24,735 nt of DNA from NCBI GenBank assembly GCA_024684065.1, contig JAIKXO010000271.1, positions 1 to 24,735 on the forward strand, in the 5' to 3' direction. Of the stretch, positions 24,163-24,735 are shown in pieces. Numbering within the stretch: the first letter of the stretch is position 1; each line of letters opens with the position of its first letter. Under the pieces are notes generated by a model. The model saw nothing but the letters and a program-made list of their open reading frames with translations, ran no database searches and was not told the origin of the DNA. The position numbers and the translations under genes were made by a program. The stretch is from Lachnospiraceae bacterium. GTDB taxonomy: Bacteria; Bacillota_A; Clostridia; Lachnospirales; Lachnospiraceae.

Positions 24163-24735
24163 ATGGAAACGGAATATGTTGATGGAGCTCTTGCTTTTGT
24201 TCTCAGAGGACGTATAGACTCTGTGAATACAGCAGAAACGGAAATAGCCATCCGCAATGAACTGTCATTTTATCACGATCTGGACATAGCTTTTGACGCA
24301 AAAAATCTCGAATACATATCGAGTGCGGGGCTGAGGATATTTTTGAAACTGAAAAAAGAATTCAAAAGACCGGTTCGGATATTCAATGTTTCCGATGAGA
24401 TCTTTGATATCCTGTCAGTAACGGGGTTCACCGAGATCCTGGAAGTCGAAAGGACTATGCGCCGTATCACGGTAAAAGGCTGCAAAAAAGTCAGTTCAGC
24501 CTTGAACGGAGAAATTCTCGGGCTTTCGGAAGATGAAATAATAAAAATATACGGAAAAAACGTTCCTCTTTCCGAAATAAAGCAGGAAAGGAGCTATGCC
24601 CAGACAGCGCTGATCGCAGGTATACCTACCCTGATCCCCTATGATGTGGTAAGCTGCGAGTACGGATACGGTATCGTTTTTGAAAAAGCCGGCGCCCATT
24701 CATTAGCCGATGCAATTCTGCATGATTCGGCCAAT
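24163..24735 (+). CDS. STAS domain fused to phosphotransferase-like kinase (3' end outside window)
   Basis: 191 codons are visible and the frame is open at the window end. Residues 1-100 form a STAS domain of the anti-sigma-factor antagonist type, with DAKNLEYISSAGLRIFLKL; S54 aligns with the serine phosphorylated in SpoIIAA and RsbV. From about residue 105 the sequence changes to a kinase-like start (ALNGEILGLSEDEIIKIYGKNVPLSEIKQER), as in the Fibrobacter-type aminoglycoside phosphotransferase-like family (TIGR02172) that I recall fused to STAS domains in Clostridia. The lysine in IIKIYG would be the nucleotide-contacting strand, and VSCEYGYGIVFEKAG the hinge strand. AAAGGAG precedes the ATG by 11 bases. 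Catalytic residues HxD and DxD should lie past the window. Function is unknown; self-regulation of kinase by STAS phosphorylation is speculation. Confidence 0.8.
   Translation, partial: METEYVDGALAFVLRGRIDSVNTAETEIAIRNELSFYHDLDIAFDAKNLEYISSAGLRIFLKLKKEFKRPVRIFNVSDEIFDILSVTGFTEILEVERTMRRITVKGCKKVSSALNGEILGLSEDEIIKIYGKNVPLSEIKQERSYAQTALIAGIPTLIPYDVVSCEYGYGIVFEKAGAHSLADAILHDSAN

Overview
The window reads as chromosome of a low-to-mid GC Firmicute, most likely a Lachnospiraceae relative (Butyrivibrio/Roseburia-type). This is inferred from AGGAGG-type ribosome sites, the sequence style of the ilvC and asd products, a membrane-anchored helical-repeat protein, and a STAS-kinase fusion of a kind I associate with this family. 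No rRNA, tRNA or CRISPR array was recognised.

Positions 1 to about 6560 are one part of a Tn7-like transposon. A divergent XRE-family regulator (408-1016, minus) faces a tightly packed plus-strand set: tnsA (1294), tnsB (1961), tnsC (3871) and tniQ/tnsD-like (4865). Each gene overlaps or nearly touches the next. Right after tniQ lies an AT-rich array of nine TTTGTATCAA-type repeats (6284-6543, one inverted), which I read as the TnsB binding sites of one transposon end. The terminal ACA is probably at 6558-6560. The other end is not visible, so the element should continue left of position 1, where a possible Rpn-type nuclease gene begins. No Cas gene or crRNA-like repeat is present here. The end lies about 100 bp from the terminator of the next chromosomal gene, so TniQ-guided insertion at a fixed site is a reasonable hypothesis.

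From about 6600 to 23.9 kb everything is on the minus strand. Gene sets in coordinate order are: an AI-2E family permease with a cytidylate-kinase-like gene upstream in the same transcript; the branched-chain amino acid operon ilvB-ilvN-ilvN-ilvC, which carries two different small-subunit genes; a membrane-anchored protein with a ~19-residue helical repeat; a polar amino acid ABC transporter (binding lipoprotein, permease, ATPase) whose last gene overlaps topB; an AAA/DUF234-type ATPase with a degenerate Walker A, preceded by a lone PAS-domain gene; asd (aspartate semialdehyde dehydrogenase); and argH (argininosuccinate lyase). Amino acid synthesis (Ilv, Asd, ArgH) and amino acid uptake dominate this stretch.

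Between argH and asd is a 240-bp run of back-to-back, tiny-loop hairpins built from repeated modules, with a compensatory base-pair change between two modules. The window closes with a divergent plus-strand gene encoding a STAS domain followed by the start of a phosphotransferase-like kinase, cut off by the window end. The most interesting parts are the Tn7-like element with its end array and insertion point, and the modular hairpin cluster.
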